From: an uncultured Dyadobacter sp.
GTDB taxonomy: Bacteria > Bacteroidota > Bacteroidia > Cytophagales > Spirosomataceae
Direction: 5' to 3'
Assembly (NCBI RefSeq): GCF_946482605.1
Contig: NZ_CAMLSE010000011.1
Location: forward strand, 186,001 to 250,000
DNA: 64,000 nt
The notes beneath the pieces are model-generated. The model ran no database searches, was not told the DNA's origin, and saw nothing but the letters and a program-made list of their open reading frames with translations. The first letter of the stretch is position 1, and the number at the start of each line of letters is the position of its first letter. Positions 30,564-39,171 of this stretch are shown here, in pieces. A program made the position numbers and the translations under genes.

Positions 30564-31148
30564 TCATTTTCCGAATGCAAAGCCTACGGACACATTGATT
30601 ACCGGCACGAGCCCCAGGTTGAACCTCGGCCAGATCTGATAATCTTCATAGTCGAACTTCTCGCCTTTCAGCATAAATCCGCCCAGCAGGCCGACCGACC
30701 CTTCCAGCGCCAGCGGCCGTTTGCCATCGCCCAGCTTGGGAAGCCATTGATACCCCGCCAATGCACCAAGGTTTGCAAAATTGTATTTCTCGGTAAACTC
30801 CGAATCCGGGTCGTCTTCATCGATCGATTTGAAGAAACGTATGCCTAATGTAGGCGCTACGAAGAAGCCGTGCGGCGCTTGTGTTTCGGGTGTAGCCAGC
30901 GCACTCACGAGGTTGTATATACGATATTCCAGGCCGATACCAAGCCAGGAGTCCTTAAAGCCGAAATCCTTCTCCCGGAGATAGTCGACATTCAGTTGCA
31001 ACGAGGTCGAGCGGGCGATCTTTTGCTCAAAACCCAGGCTCAATGTGCTGTTGACGAGCGGAATAGGTTGTAGTTTAACAATGGAGGTTTGAGAGTAAGC
31101 GGCAAAAGAGCATACCGCGAGGAAAGTGAGTAATACTACCTTTTTCAT
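30564..31148 (-). CDS. Small outer-membrane beta-barrel protein
   Basis: The start is the ATG at 31148 (MKKVVLLTFLAVCSF). A signal peptide ends AYSQ. The mature protein of about 175 residues has alternating amphipathic strands (TLSLGFEQKIARSTSLQLNVDYL, WLGIGLEYRIYNL, FFVAPTLGIRFF, ALAGYQWLPKLG, GSVGLLGGFMLKGE) and ends NVSVGFAFGK, which suits an eight-stranded OmpW/DUF3575-like barrel. It may anchor or open a path for the neighbouring lipoproteins (inference from the operon only). It sits 37 bp before the acidic-tailed lipoprotein gene and 52 bp after the VWD gene. Confidence 0.7.
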   Translation of the reverse strand: MKKVVLLTFLAVCSFAAYSQTSIVKLQPIPLVNSTLSLGFEQKIARSTSLQLNVDYLREKDFGFKDSWLGIGLEYRIYNLVSALATPETQAPHGFFVAPTLGIRFFKSIDEDDPDSEFTEKYNFANLGALAGYQWLPKLGDGKRPLALEGSVGLLGGFMLKGEKFDYEDYQIWPRFNLGLVPVINVSVGFAFGK

Positions 31149-31200
31149 AATTAACATTTATTATTTGATGTAATGGATGGTCTTCCTGATTTACTGGTAC

Positions 31201-33900
31201 TCAACGTCTTCTGATGGTCCAATCATGAATTTTCAAGTTGCCCGTTGAAATGATGTATGGATAGTATCCACCCCGAAGGTCTCGGTCTTCCGGAAATGAA
31301 TTGGGAAATTCAGCATCCACCACCGGTGTACTCGCATCGTCCAAATAGATGGAATACCTGGATTTATATTCGTTGATATCCCGGTAATATTGTTCCGGAC
31401 CAACCACCACGCGGATCTTGTGCCTCTTTCCATCAAAGATGTCATTTTTAACACCTTCCAACTGTTTGGCACCGGGATGGTTTATATTGAAAGTACCGTT
31501 GGGGTTTTTATAAAATGTGATTTCCGAAACATCGAAATACTTACCCATTCCCTCGTTCCTCTCCGCAAAGGCACATTTGATCTGGCCCACTTCGGCTATT
31601 CCCGTTATACCCAGCGTATATTCAAATCCCTTGCCCAGCTCTATCCGCCTGTTGATAACCACCGTACCCCCGTTAGCAAAAGCCGGGAAAACAAGCGCAC
31701 CGTCCTGGATTTCGACATTGATCCGTCCCACCAGCGACGGGAATTTATTAAAGTCGCCAATCGACACTGACCGGACCTCTGAAACTTCTTCCTGACTTGT
31801 AAATGCCCTTTCTGCCATCCTCGTGTCCTCAGTCAGCGCGACATCCATGATGCAGTTGGCCAGAATCACAGGATCGGTCACACCAGCTTCCTCGCAGATA
31901 CTGCGGCCATACGACTGCTGAGCCGCTGTGAGTGCGACCGCTTTCAGGGGGAAGCTCTCATCGGTGAAAGTAGCTGTCGACTGGCCGGCTCTGTAAACGA
32001 AGAGCGAATTGGCCTGTTGAATTCGCCAGCTTCGGGCAAATGCAGGGTAAAGGGCCGGGAAAGTGTTTTGCGTGGCCTGCCCTGCTGCGTTAACCAGATC
32101 ATTCGCAGCCGCTCCGTCGAAATTTCCCAGGAGTCCGCGCACTTTCCCCTTCCGGTTGGGATTGAGATTGATCGAATAGTCGAGATCGGATTGGAACAGG
32201 CGCACTGCGATGACGTCATTGTTAGGCGTGTAGACGGTATATGTGTTTAACTCCCGGACCATGCGGCCTCCGTTCCGTAGTTCGGTGGTACCGGACGGCA
32301 GTCCGATCGGCGCGCCATTTACGTAGATAATGTCCGGGTATATGCACAGCTGATCACTGCCGGTATGGATGCCGATCCCGGTGTTGAATGACACCGTTCC
32401 CGAGTTATTCCGGGAAGGAACCTGTTGCTGGCGGGCCTGTATTTCAAACTTATCCCCGCTCACAGTCGACTTAACCGCAACAAATTCCCCTACCGCCATG
32501 AAACTGTACCTGAAACCATCCATCGTGGTCAGGTGAGGGTCGCCGGTACTGATGGCCACCGGTGCATATTCAACGGCATTATCTACGGGCTGGTTAATGA
32601 CCTCATCGCCCACACATGCCCCTTCCACGATCATTTCCTCTCCGATCTGGGTGTCGGTAATGATAGGCAGCGTAATTTCAACGGCGGCGAGCGGCTTGTT
32701 GGAGAAAAGCGCCAGTGTTGCCGATGCCTTGCCTTCCATTCCCCAGAACCTTTTAATGGATGTCTTGCCGTCCTTGCACACCCCCGCTATTTTACCGTAC
32801 AAACCAGCCGACACAGTCCAGCCAGACACTTTTGCATCGTAATACCGGATTTTAAAGTCGACAGCCGGCCCCATTTTTGCTTCTCCTTCAATCTTCCGGA
32901 CCCTGACCGGATCCAGGATGGAGCGCTTCTCCTCTTTGTAGTCGGAAATCTTGGTATCCTTCCCGTTTTCGTGAAGGTGTCCCCAAACCGACTCCGACTT
33001 CATATTGACCAGATCGCTCGTAAAGGATATGGAACCGTCAATGGATACCTGCACACCCAAACCGATCGTGTAACCTACCAGGATCGGGAACGGGATCCCA
33101 ATGGGGGTCGGTACCAGCAGACGCTGTTTGATTTCCTTGATTGCCAGCGGGTAATGCTCCGTCACATGCAGATAAGGCGGATATTTGTCGGTCGAACCTT
33201 CAATTCCGACCGTAATGTCAGTTTCCACATGATGATCGGCCAGCTTCCTGACCGTCAGTCCATACTTTTGAATTTCGAAATCATCGATTTTAAAGTCGTG
33301 CATACGCACTTTAAAAAGCCAGTTCAGGTAGCCGTCCAGTTTCAACTTCACCGCTGGTCCGCTTCCTGCCGATTTAAGGGCGAATTCGAATCCTTTCAAA
33401 TTGACCGCAATGGGAATATCCTCAAAATCGAATGCATCGAAGCTCAGATCCTTCCAAACCTCGTCCAGTGCCGAATTGACATACTCTACGATCCAGTTGC
33501 TTCCCTCCTGAAAGACATTTGTTATCCTGACCAGAAAGCCGTTGGGCGCATTTTTGCTCGGCTCACCCACGAGGATAAACCCTTTTCTGAGCTCCGTTAC
33601 AGCTGATATCCGGCCGTTCAGGCTCGCATCCGAAAGCGATTTGATCCCTGTCAGACCCGACAATACCAGCTTGCCGTCGGAATATTCGCGGATGAGACCA
33701 GACGCTGCCGAATCGAGGTAAAATACATTTTCACTCAGCTCTGGCGTCCCGTTAACTTTAACGACCTGATCATTCAGGTGGGTAGATGGCTCCTCCGGTT
33801 TCGGTTCCGGTGTCCGCTCTTTCTCTTTACAAGACAGTGGCAAAAGCAGTATAACGGATAGTAAATATCGAAAAGAGCGAATGAGCAGAAGATTTTTCAT
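31201..33900 (-). CDS. Surface lipoprotein with von Willebrand factor type D domain
   Basis: The 899-residue lipoprotein has a signal ending LLPLSC, followed by KEKERTPEPKPEEP, an acidic and basic start that resembles lipoprotein surface-export signals. Residues about 45-445 form an uncharacterised beta-rich region. At about 450-610 lies a VWD domain (STGDPHLTTMDGFRYSFMAVGEFVAVKS, then VRGLLGNFDG), followed by a cysteine-bearing stretch (SICEEAGVTDPVILANCIMDVA) seen after VWD domains in other proteins. The C-terminal 160 residues look like a LamG/jelly-roll sandwich (DGKRHKIRVVV, YSIYLDDASTP). VWD domains mediate polymerisation or adhesion in animals and are sporadic in bacteria. The gene lies 51 bp after the CsgG-like gene, so it may be cargo or partner of that pore (inference). 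Confidence 0.75.
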   Translation of the reverse strand: MKNLLLIRSFRYLLSVILLLPLSCKEKERTPEPKPEEPSTHLNDQVVKVNGTPELSENVFYLDSAASGLIREYSDGKLVLSGLTGIKSLSDASLNGRISAVTELRKGFILVGEPSKNAPNGFLVRITNVFQEGSNWIVEYVNSALDEVWKDLSFDAFDFEDIPIAVNLKGFEFALKSAGSGPAVKLKLDGYLNWLFKVRMHDFKIDDFEIQKYGLTVRKLADHHVETDITVGIEGSTDKYPPYLHVTEHYPLAIKEIKQRLLVPTPIGIPFPILVGYTIGLGVQVSIDGSISFTSDLVNMKSESVWGHLHENGKDTKISDYKEEKRSILDPVRVRKIEGEAKMGPAVDFKIRYYDAKVSGWTVSAGLYGKIAGVCKDGKTSIKRFWGMEGKASATLALFSNKPLAAVEITLPIITDTQIGEEMIVEGACVGDEVINQPVDNAVEYAPVAISTGDPHLTTMDGFRYSFMAVGEFVAVKSTVSGDKFEIQARQQQVPSRNNSGTVSFNTGIGIHTGSDQLCIYPDIIYVNGAPIGLPSGTTELRNGGRMVRELNTYTVYTPNNDVIAVRLFQSDLDYSINLNPNRKGKVRGLLGNFDGAAANDLVNAAGQATQNTFPALYPAFARSWRIQQANSLFVYRAGQSTATFTDESFPLKAVALTAAQQSYGRSICEEAGVTDPVILANCIMDVALTEDTRMAERAFTSQEEVSEVRSVSIGDFNKFPSLVGRINVEIQDGALVFPAFANGGTVVINRRIELGKGFEYTLGITGIAEVGQIKCAFAERNEGMGKYFDVSEITFYKNPNGTFNINHPGAKQLEGVKNDIFDGKRHKIRVVVGPEQYYRDINEYKSRYSIYLDDASTPVVDAEFPNSFPEDRDLRGGYYPYIISTGNLKIHDWTIRRR

Positions 33901-33951
33901 AGGATCACGTGTAAAAAACCGAACAGCTTTGCACTGCTGGTGGTGAGTAAA

Positions 33952-35745
33952 TCAGGGCAACTTGATGATCGCTTTCCCCTCTTCCATTTCCAGGACTTCG
34001 AACTTAAGTGCCGGAATTTTGCTCAGGTTTTCGACCAGTTCATCGGTGCTTCCGGTATGTTCAACCGCCAGCACACCCTCAGTTCCCTTGATGGATTTTT
34101 TGATGCCCTTTACCTTCGCATGCTTACCCAATCCGGTGGCCATGGCCGAGAGTTTTGCATAATTCACATTGGAGACCTGTATTTCGGAAGTCATCTGAGA
34201 TGCAACCCGTGCCGCAACGGCGGCCTGTGTCTTTTTGGGAGTCGTTGTGGGGCCGAAAGATGTATTCATGCTGCACAGCCGTTCCAGCAGATACTGGGAC
34301 ATGCCCTCGGACGCATTGCGGAGTGCAACCTTGTTAGCCACCGCCTCGGAAACGTCGATACCGCCCGCGGATATGGTATTGGAGGCCAGGATCGAGCCGT
34401 CATCCGTGGCAATAACCCGTATTTCCAGCCGCGCCCGGCAGGCGATCATCCCGCCCTGTGCGTTGGTCTTTTCGGAAATGGCCTGGCCGGTGATGATTAC
34501 GTTAGCCCCCATTTTCAAGCCCAGAGCAGCCATTTGGGCTAGATCGCCCGTCGAATCAGATAATTGCTTCATTTTGCCGTAGATCTTGGGATCTACTACT
34601 TTGAAGCCAGCGTCGACAAAATGCCGGGTCAGCTCGGTCTCCGTTGCGCTTTGCTCGATCACCACTTTCTTGATTTGCGCAGTGGCGGCAGTTTGTGTGG
34701 TGGTAGGTTCACTGGTCTTTTCCTCCTGCCTGTTTTTTCTATTTTTCCCTTTAAACATGTCATGAATGGCCGTGGTGATGGCTTCCTGCCGCCTCACGTA
34801 TAATTCCTGCTCCCGCCTGGCGAAATCTCCCTCATCGTCCAGCCGGGTCGTCCCTTCTGTGGTTGCTTCGGTGACCAGAATGATCACCTTGGGTGACGAG
34901 CTGCGCAGCAATGCGCAGTTCTGTGCGGTATAGCGTTTGATTTCTTTCGGTTTCTGAGGTTCGGGAATCTCCATTCTGTCTTTCTCATCCGCCAGGATCT
35001 CCACCGCTTTGATAATCGCTTTTTGCGTTGCATCCTGAACCGCGCGGTTTTCATTGGTACTCGACGTGCGGACGCCGAAAATATCCAGCACTTTGCCGGA
35101 ATTATGGCCTTGCATATTCACATCCCGGCTGAAAAGCAATTCGCCCGTCTGCGGGTTAAGCACTTTGAGCGTGAAACCGACCGTAGCCCGGTTGCTACGG
35201 CTCTCCACGCCCATGATGGATTTGGAAGAACTCCCCTCGCTGAAATCGGTGATCTCCCCTGTGACAATGAGCTGAGCACCTAGCATCTGTCCTGCCTGCG
35301 GGCCCGAGCCGCCGGTGAAACCGTCCTGCTCAAACCTGATTTCACTGGTTGCATCACTCAGGTTCTTGTTGGTTTCCATCACCCGGAAGCAATTGGTCTG
35401 GTGAAGAGCGGACGTCAGCATGGTGGCCAGCTCGTCACCGAATGTCGTGTTAGCCGCGGCTGTCTTGGTCGATACGCTAAAACGAGCCACCTTTATCACG
35501 ACCCGTTGCTCTCTGGGCAGGTCTTTGCACTTTTGTGTCACCTGTTCCAATGTGATTTCGGTTCCTTTGTCGCCCTTTTTCTGGGCAATTGCGATGACGG
35601 GCAAAAAGACAAGGAGCAACAGGGGCAACACAATGCTATTCGTGAGCCGGGGAGTTTTACCGGAACGGTTTCGAAGTATTCCAACCAGTGTTCTATTGGC
35701 AAAACCGTCCGGACACGGCCGGCTTTTATTGATGGGCAAGATCAT
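33952..35745 (-). CDS. CsgG-family/FlgT-like exported protein
   Basis: The 597-residue protein has a signal segment (about 37-55, ending AIAQ) behind an unusually long 35-residue basic leader. Residues about 70-260 match the CsgG/curli-secretion fold: VVIKVARFSVSTK, FGDELATMLTSALHQTNCFRVMET, AGQMLGAQLIVTGEITDF, VGFTLKVLNPQTGELLFSRDV. A second, weaker copy (about 285-500) contains AATAQIKKVVIEQSATETELTRHFVDAGFKVVDP, LGLKMGANVIITGQAIS and a DDGSILASN strand, and a final FlgT-like domain ends at KAIIKLP. CsgG forms the lipid-anchored nonameric curli channel; here no lipobox cysteine is present, so the protein may be a periplasmic ring or be anchored by partners. It heads a four-gene set with a VWD lipoprotein, a barrel and a small lipoprotein. 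Confidence 0.75.
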   Translation of the reverse strand: MILPINKSRPCPDGFANRTLVGILRNRSGKTPRLTNSIVLPLLLLVFLPVIAIAQKKGDKGTEITLEQVTQKCKDLPREQRVVIKVARFSVSTKTAAANTTFGDELATMLTSALHQTNCFRVMETNKNLSDATSEIRFEQDGFTGGSGPQAGQMLGAQLIVTGEITDFSEGSSSKSIMGVESRSNRATVGFTLKVLNPQTGELLFSRDVNMQGHNSGKVLDIFGVRTSSTNENRAVQDATQKAIIKAVEILADEKDRMEIPEPQKPKEIKRYTAQNCALLRSSSPKVIILVTEATTEGTTRLDDEGDFARREQELYVRRQEAITTAIHDMFKGKNRKNRQEEKTSEPTTTQTAATAQIKKVVIEQSATETELTRHFVDAGFKVVDPKIYGKMKQLSDSTGDLAQMAALGLKMGANVIITGQAISEKTNAQGGMIACRARLEIRVIATDDGSILASNTISAGGIDVSEAVANKVALRNASEGMSQYLLERLCSMNTSFGPTTTPKKTQAAVAARVASQMTSEIQVSNVNYAKLSAMATGLGKHAKVKGIKKSIKGTEGVLAVEHTGSTDELVENLSKIPALKFEVLEMEEGKAIIKLP

Positions 35746-35808
35746 GAGAGATAGGCGTTTGAATTTGGGGACGTTTAGCTTTCACAAAGCTCACCATTCA
35801 TAATTCGG

Positions 35809-35901
35809 CCGACAATGCTCATTTTGCTGATTCTACTCAACAAAATGACTGCTCCGGTTATCAGTTTGTTGAGAAAAAATCATCATATCACGCATTGTCG
35901 G
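35809..35901. repeat. Coaxial double inverted repeat in a divergent promoter region
   Basis: Outer arms CCGACAATGC (35809-35818) and GCATTGTCGG (35892-35901) and inner arms CTCAACAAA (35836-35844) and TTTGTTGAG (35865-35873) share the same centre (about 35855). Weak pairing continues inside (TGAC/GTTA). The whole 93-bp element lies between the divergent CsgG-like and 7TMR-DISM kinase genes, 28 bp before the kinase start. Confidence 0.7.
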
Positions 35902-35928
35902 TGAAGGTTACATTCTCCATATTGCGGA

Positions 35929-37833
35929 ATGCTTTACAGACTTCTCCGCCATACCCTTCCGAGCCGAAGCGGCATCTTCGTTTTGCTATTGTCATTTTCT
36001 GGTTACCTGGCCCGGGGCGAGAATAAAACCCCGGCTGACGGTGGCTTTGTCTCCGTCGCAAAGCAGCTTGAAATATTGGAAGACCCGGAAAACCGGCTGC
36101 TTACGCTGAACAGCGTACTTAACAATGCCGCTAGCTCCCGATTCGAGAAAAATCTAAAGAACATTGCTAATAAAGGCTTCTCCACCTCCGCCTGGTGGCT
36201 GCGCTTCGATGTGCCCAACCAGCATAATGCATATTCAAACGCATTGCTTGAACTGGGTTTCGGGAACATGAAGGAGATCGATTTATATGTTGTTGAAAAA
36301 CAATCCGACGGGAAGGTCAGAATCCTCACCAGAAAAACCGGCGGGGACTGGTACCGCCGGAAGCGTTCGGACATCGCCAACCCGAATTATGTGTTCCACC
36401 TGGGCAAGCTTCCGCCCAGCGCCACCATCTACCTGCGCGCCACAACTGTTTTCGACCAGGCTACTTTTCCGTTGTACCTCTGGGATTTAGATGCATATGT
36501 ATCTCATAACCAACTATCCGGATTGCTTTGGGGGCTCTACTACGGTCTTTTGCTCGCTGTACTCGTTTACCATCTGGCTCTTTGGCTTTTTTCAAGAGAA
36601 CCCGGCTATCTGTTTTTGATCGCTTACCTGGCAAGTTTTCTGCTCTACGAGCTTTCGCGTGGCTATTGCCTGGGCGTCCAGTACCTGTGGCCCCACAACC
36701 AATGGCTGGTTTTCAATTCGCTAAGCACATTTTTCCTGTGCGTCAACATCTCCTTTCTGCTCTTTTACAGTTTTGCGTTTGACCTAAAAAACACAGCGCC
36801 CCGCCACCGGCTGATTTTGCTCACGCTCATATGCGTATGCGTCGGCGGATGGATTCTAACCCTGATTCGCCCGAATGGCCTGTCCGTCAACCTGGTTACA
36901 ATGTCCATCGGTGTTTCCACAGGCCTCTTCCAGGTCTTCCTGGGCGCAGTCCACTTTTGGAAAGGTAGTCGTCCGGCATTCTATTACCTGCTGGCTGCAC
37001 TGGTAGTGGTACTGGGCGGTGCGATCCATTCTTTAAATCGCTCCGGGGCGCTTCCTTACGATGGGTTTCTGGCCAGGTATGCGATGAACATTGGTTCGGT
37101 CCTCGAATTTATTCTGCTGGCGATTGGTTTGGCGAGCACGCTCCGGTACAAGCGCAGGCAAGCCGATGAAGAAAAAAGAAAGGCCATTTCGGAGGCGGAA
37201 AGTAAAGGCAAGGAGCATGAAAGAAAAAGAGTGGCGGTAAAGCTGCACAGCGAAGTGGGGAGCAGCATGGTGGTGCTACGCCAGGCTTTCGATAACCTCC
37301 ATGGCACTGTGGTAACGCACGAAGTCCACGAAGAAATGATGTCACTGATTCAAAATGCGTATGACGATATCCGGACGATCAGCCATGATTTGTCGTTGCA
37401 GGAATTTGGTAATAAGGGATTTGCGGCAAGAATTGCCGAATTGGTCGACTCTCTCAACCGGGCCGGCAGCCAGACATCCTTCTACCTGCTCATGTCTGGC
37501 GAAGAAGATCAGCTTTCTCTGGAGGTTCAGTATAACCTGTTCATCATATGTAAGGAATTGATCTCCAACATTGTGAAGCACGCCCGTGCGACCGAGGTAG
37601 GTATCCGGTTCCACACGTCCCGCAACCCCCGGATTTTCCATGCCGAAATCCGCGACAATGGCGTCGGGGTCGATACCAACGCGCTGTATGCCTCCAACGG
37701 GCTCGGCTGGCGAAGTATACTGGAAAAGGTCCTTCACATGAACGGACAGCTCGACACCACCAGAAACAGCGAGGGAGGCATTACCGTTAAAATAGGCTTA
37801 CCCTTCGTTATGGGTTCTCCGGGATCAGCTTAA
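35929..37833 (+). CDS. 7TMR-DISM sensor histidine kinase with altered phosphoacceptor motif
   Basis: The 634-residue kinase has a signal peptide (ending YLARG), a 7TMR-DISM extracellular beta domain (about 35-190: WWLRFDVPNQHNAYSNALLELG, IYLRATTVFDQATFPLYLWD), seven membrane helices (about 205-405: LLWGLYYGLLLAVLVYHLALW onward), a short coiled coil, and a kinase core with ATP-site motifs NIVKHA and DNGVGV. The HisKA_3-like motif reads LHSEVGSS around His440: the residue after the histidine is Ser, where this class normally has Asp or Glu. The family senses unknown external ligands, often carbohydrates. Its stop overlaps the 3' end of an opposite-strand response regulator by 26 bp. Confidence 0.88.
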   Translation: MLYRLLRHTLPSRSGIFVLLLSFSGYLARGENKTPADGGFVSVAKQLEILEDPENRLLTLNSVLNNAASSRFEKNLKNIANKGFSTSAWWLRFDVPNQHNAYSNALLELGFGNMKEIDLYVVEKQSDGKVRILTRKTGGDWYRRKRSDIANPNYVFHLGKLPPSATIYLRATTVFDQATFPLYLWDLDAYVSHNQLSGLLWGLYYGLLLAVLVYHLALWLFSREPGYLFLIAYLASFLLYELSRGYCLGVQYLWPHNQWLVFNSLSTFFLCVNISFLLFYSFAFDLKNTAPRHRLILLTLICVCVGGWILTLIRPNGLSVNLVTMSIGVSTGLFQVFLGAVHFWKGSRPAFYYLLAALVVVLGGAIHSLNRSGALPYDGFLARYAMNIGSVLEFILLAIGLASTLRYKRRQADEEKRKAISEAESKGKEHERKRVAVKLHSEVGSSMVVLRQAFDNLHGTVVTHEVHEEMMSLIQNAYDDIRTISHDLSLQEFGNKGFAARIAELVDSLNRAGSQTSFYLLMSGEEDQLSLEVQYNLFIICKELISNIVKHARATEVGIRFHTSRNPRIFHAEIRDNGVGVDTNALYASNGLGWRSILEKVLHMNGQLDTTRNSEGGITVKIGLPFVMGSPGSA

Positions 37834-38461
37834 ATTCGTGCACCATCATATACATCCGGGTTTTGGTAACATTGAGCTTTTTTTTGATCGCCGCAACGTG
37901 CGTCCGCACCGTGTTTTCCGAAATATTCAGCTCATCCGCGATCGCCCCGTAGTTCTTGTCCTGCCCGTATAGCTGCAACACCTGAAACTCCCGCGAGCTG
38001 AGCCTTTTCAAATCCTCGGGAACCTCGTCCCTGGGAACGGCCGGTGCCTGGCGGTTCAGTATCGATACGACCTCAGGACTCAGGTAACGTTCTTTTTCAT
38101 AGATCACTTCACGTATCGCCTTATAAACCTTATCGGCATTGTACCGTTTGAGCACATATCCGTCGGCACCGCCGGCGAGTGCGGCCCGGATATCTTCCTC
38201 CCGTTCGATCATGGAAAAAAATATCACCTTCATGCCGGGCGACCGCCTTTTCAGCTGGATCAGCACCTCGATTCCGGAGAACCCGTCGGCGAACAGCATG
38301 TCACAAATCAGCACATCGGTCTGAATGAGGCTTTTCGCGGCCAGCAGCTCATCGGGCCTCGTAAAGGTTTCCAGGATATGAATGTCTTCCTTTGCTTTCA
38401 AATAGGACACCACGGCCGAGGTGATCGCCGGATGGTCGTCGAGTAGCGTTACTGATATCAT
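37808..38461 (-). CDS. NarL/LuxR-family response regulator, convergent with the kinase
   Basis: The 217-residue protein has a receiver with DD at 8-9, phosphorylation site Asp54 in ICDMLFADGFSG, and Lys in YVLKRYNADKV, then a LuxR helix-turn-helix (about 145-205: LSSREFQVLQLYGQDKNYGAIADELNIS, NTVRTHVAAIKKKLNV). It resembles LuxR-type partners of HisKA_3 kinases. It lies tail to tail with the 7TMR-DISM kinase and overlaps its coding end by 26 bp, which is unusual for a pair usually kept in one operon. A terminator hairpin separates it from the gene upstream on the same strand. Confidence 0.92.
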   Translation of the reverse strand: MISVTLLDDHPAITSAVVSYLKAKEDIHILETFTRPDELLAAKSLIQTDVLICDMLFADGFSGIEVLIQLKRRSPGMKVIFFSMIEREEDIRAALAGGADGYVLKRYNADKVYKAIREVIYEKERYLSPEVVSILNRQAPAVPRDEVPEDLKRLSSREFQVLQLYGQDKNYGAIADELNISENTVRTHVAAIKKKLNVTKTRMYMMVHEFKLIPENP

Positions 38462-38493
38462 TAGACGTCGAGAAGGGTTTTTGGTTCAAGAAA

Positions 38494-38517
38494 GTGGCCC
38501 GGAACCTACCGGGCCAC
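38494..38517 (-). terminator. GC-rich hairpin between the unknown gene and the response regulator
   Basis: Arms GTGGCCCGG (38494-38502) and CCGGGCCAC (38509-38517) pair perfectly around AACCTA. On the minus strand UUUCUU follows. It lies just past the stop at 38528 and isolates the response regulator gene from upstream transcription. Confidence 0.75.
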
Positions 38518-38527
38518 CCCTGTAATC

Positions 38528-39085
38528 TCAAAGATAAGTCTTAACCTGTTTAATATTGATCAAAAACAGGTTTGCCATCACATTTAACTTTCGGTCATAG
38601 AAAAGCCACATGTGCCTGTCCTTACCAAAAAAATTGGCGGAGCCAACGAAAAACATCTTTGCAAGTACTGTCATCATGAAGTCGCGCAGGCGGGGGTTCA
38701 CCGTTCCGCCGAAAATGACGCTGCGGCCGGTGGCCAATGCATCGACGATACTGCGGGAGAAATACATGAACCGCTGAAAATTGTTCCAGCGATACGACTT
38801 GTCGCGGACGATCATGGTTATCTCGACCATATTTTCTTCACGGATGTCGTGCTCGCTGAGCAAGGTAGCGCGCTGATCGTCGGGTAGCACTGCCAGGTAG
38901 CGGAATGGGGCTACGGTATTCACCGCATAACCAGCCAGCCATTGCGCCTCATCGGCCGGATCATAAAAAACACGAACCCTTGCCGTTTCCAGGTATTCCA
39001 TCGATACGGTTGCGCCATTGTTGCGCTCGTTGAACTCAATAAAGCGACCCAAATCGCTGCCGGAGATAATCTTGCTTTTGACCAT
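38528..39085 (-). CDS. Unrecognised cytoplasmic protein
   Basis: The 185-residue protein has no signal peptide or membrane helix. It begins MVKSKIISGSDLGRFIEFNE. The phrases QWLAGYAVNTVAPFRYLAVLPDD, ENMVEITMIVRDKSYRW and RSVIFGGTVNPRLRDFMMTVLAKMFFVG suggest an alpha/beta protein, and the middle part has a faint GNAT-acyltransferase look (strand, loop, strand). I do not recognise the family. It lies 86 bp after the kelch-type gene on the same strand and is closed by a terminator, so it may be the last gene of the sigma/anti-sigma operon, although a small stem (GCAGTG/CACTGC near 39137-39153) lies in the gap. Confidence 0.6.
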   Translation of the reverse strand: MVKSKIISGSDLGRFIEFNERNNGATVSMEYLETARVRVFYDPADEAQWLAGYAVNTVAPFRYLAVLPDDQRATLLSEHDIREENMVEITMIVRDKSYRWNNFQRFMYFSRSIVDALATGRSVIFGGTVNPRLRDFMMTVLAKMFFVGSANFFGKDRHMWLFYDRKLNVMANLFLINIKQVKTYL

Positions 39086-39171
39086 AGTTTTTGCCGACTA
39101 TGGTCAGTGCGCAAATTGTACCCCCTCGCTTTGGGTGCAGTGCTAAACACTGCGCGTATTAATGACGGCCG

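Noticed and set aside
31149..31200. Possible promoter between the VWD and barrel genes
   Set aside because: The 52-bp gap shows no -7 or -33 box and the spacing is typical of one operon.
32425..33606. Long open frame (393 codons) on the plus strand inside the VWD gene
   Set aside because: It lies wholly opposite a well-supported gene, has no signal, domain or family features, and its His/Arg/Pro-rich composition is that of an antisense shadow.
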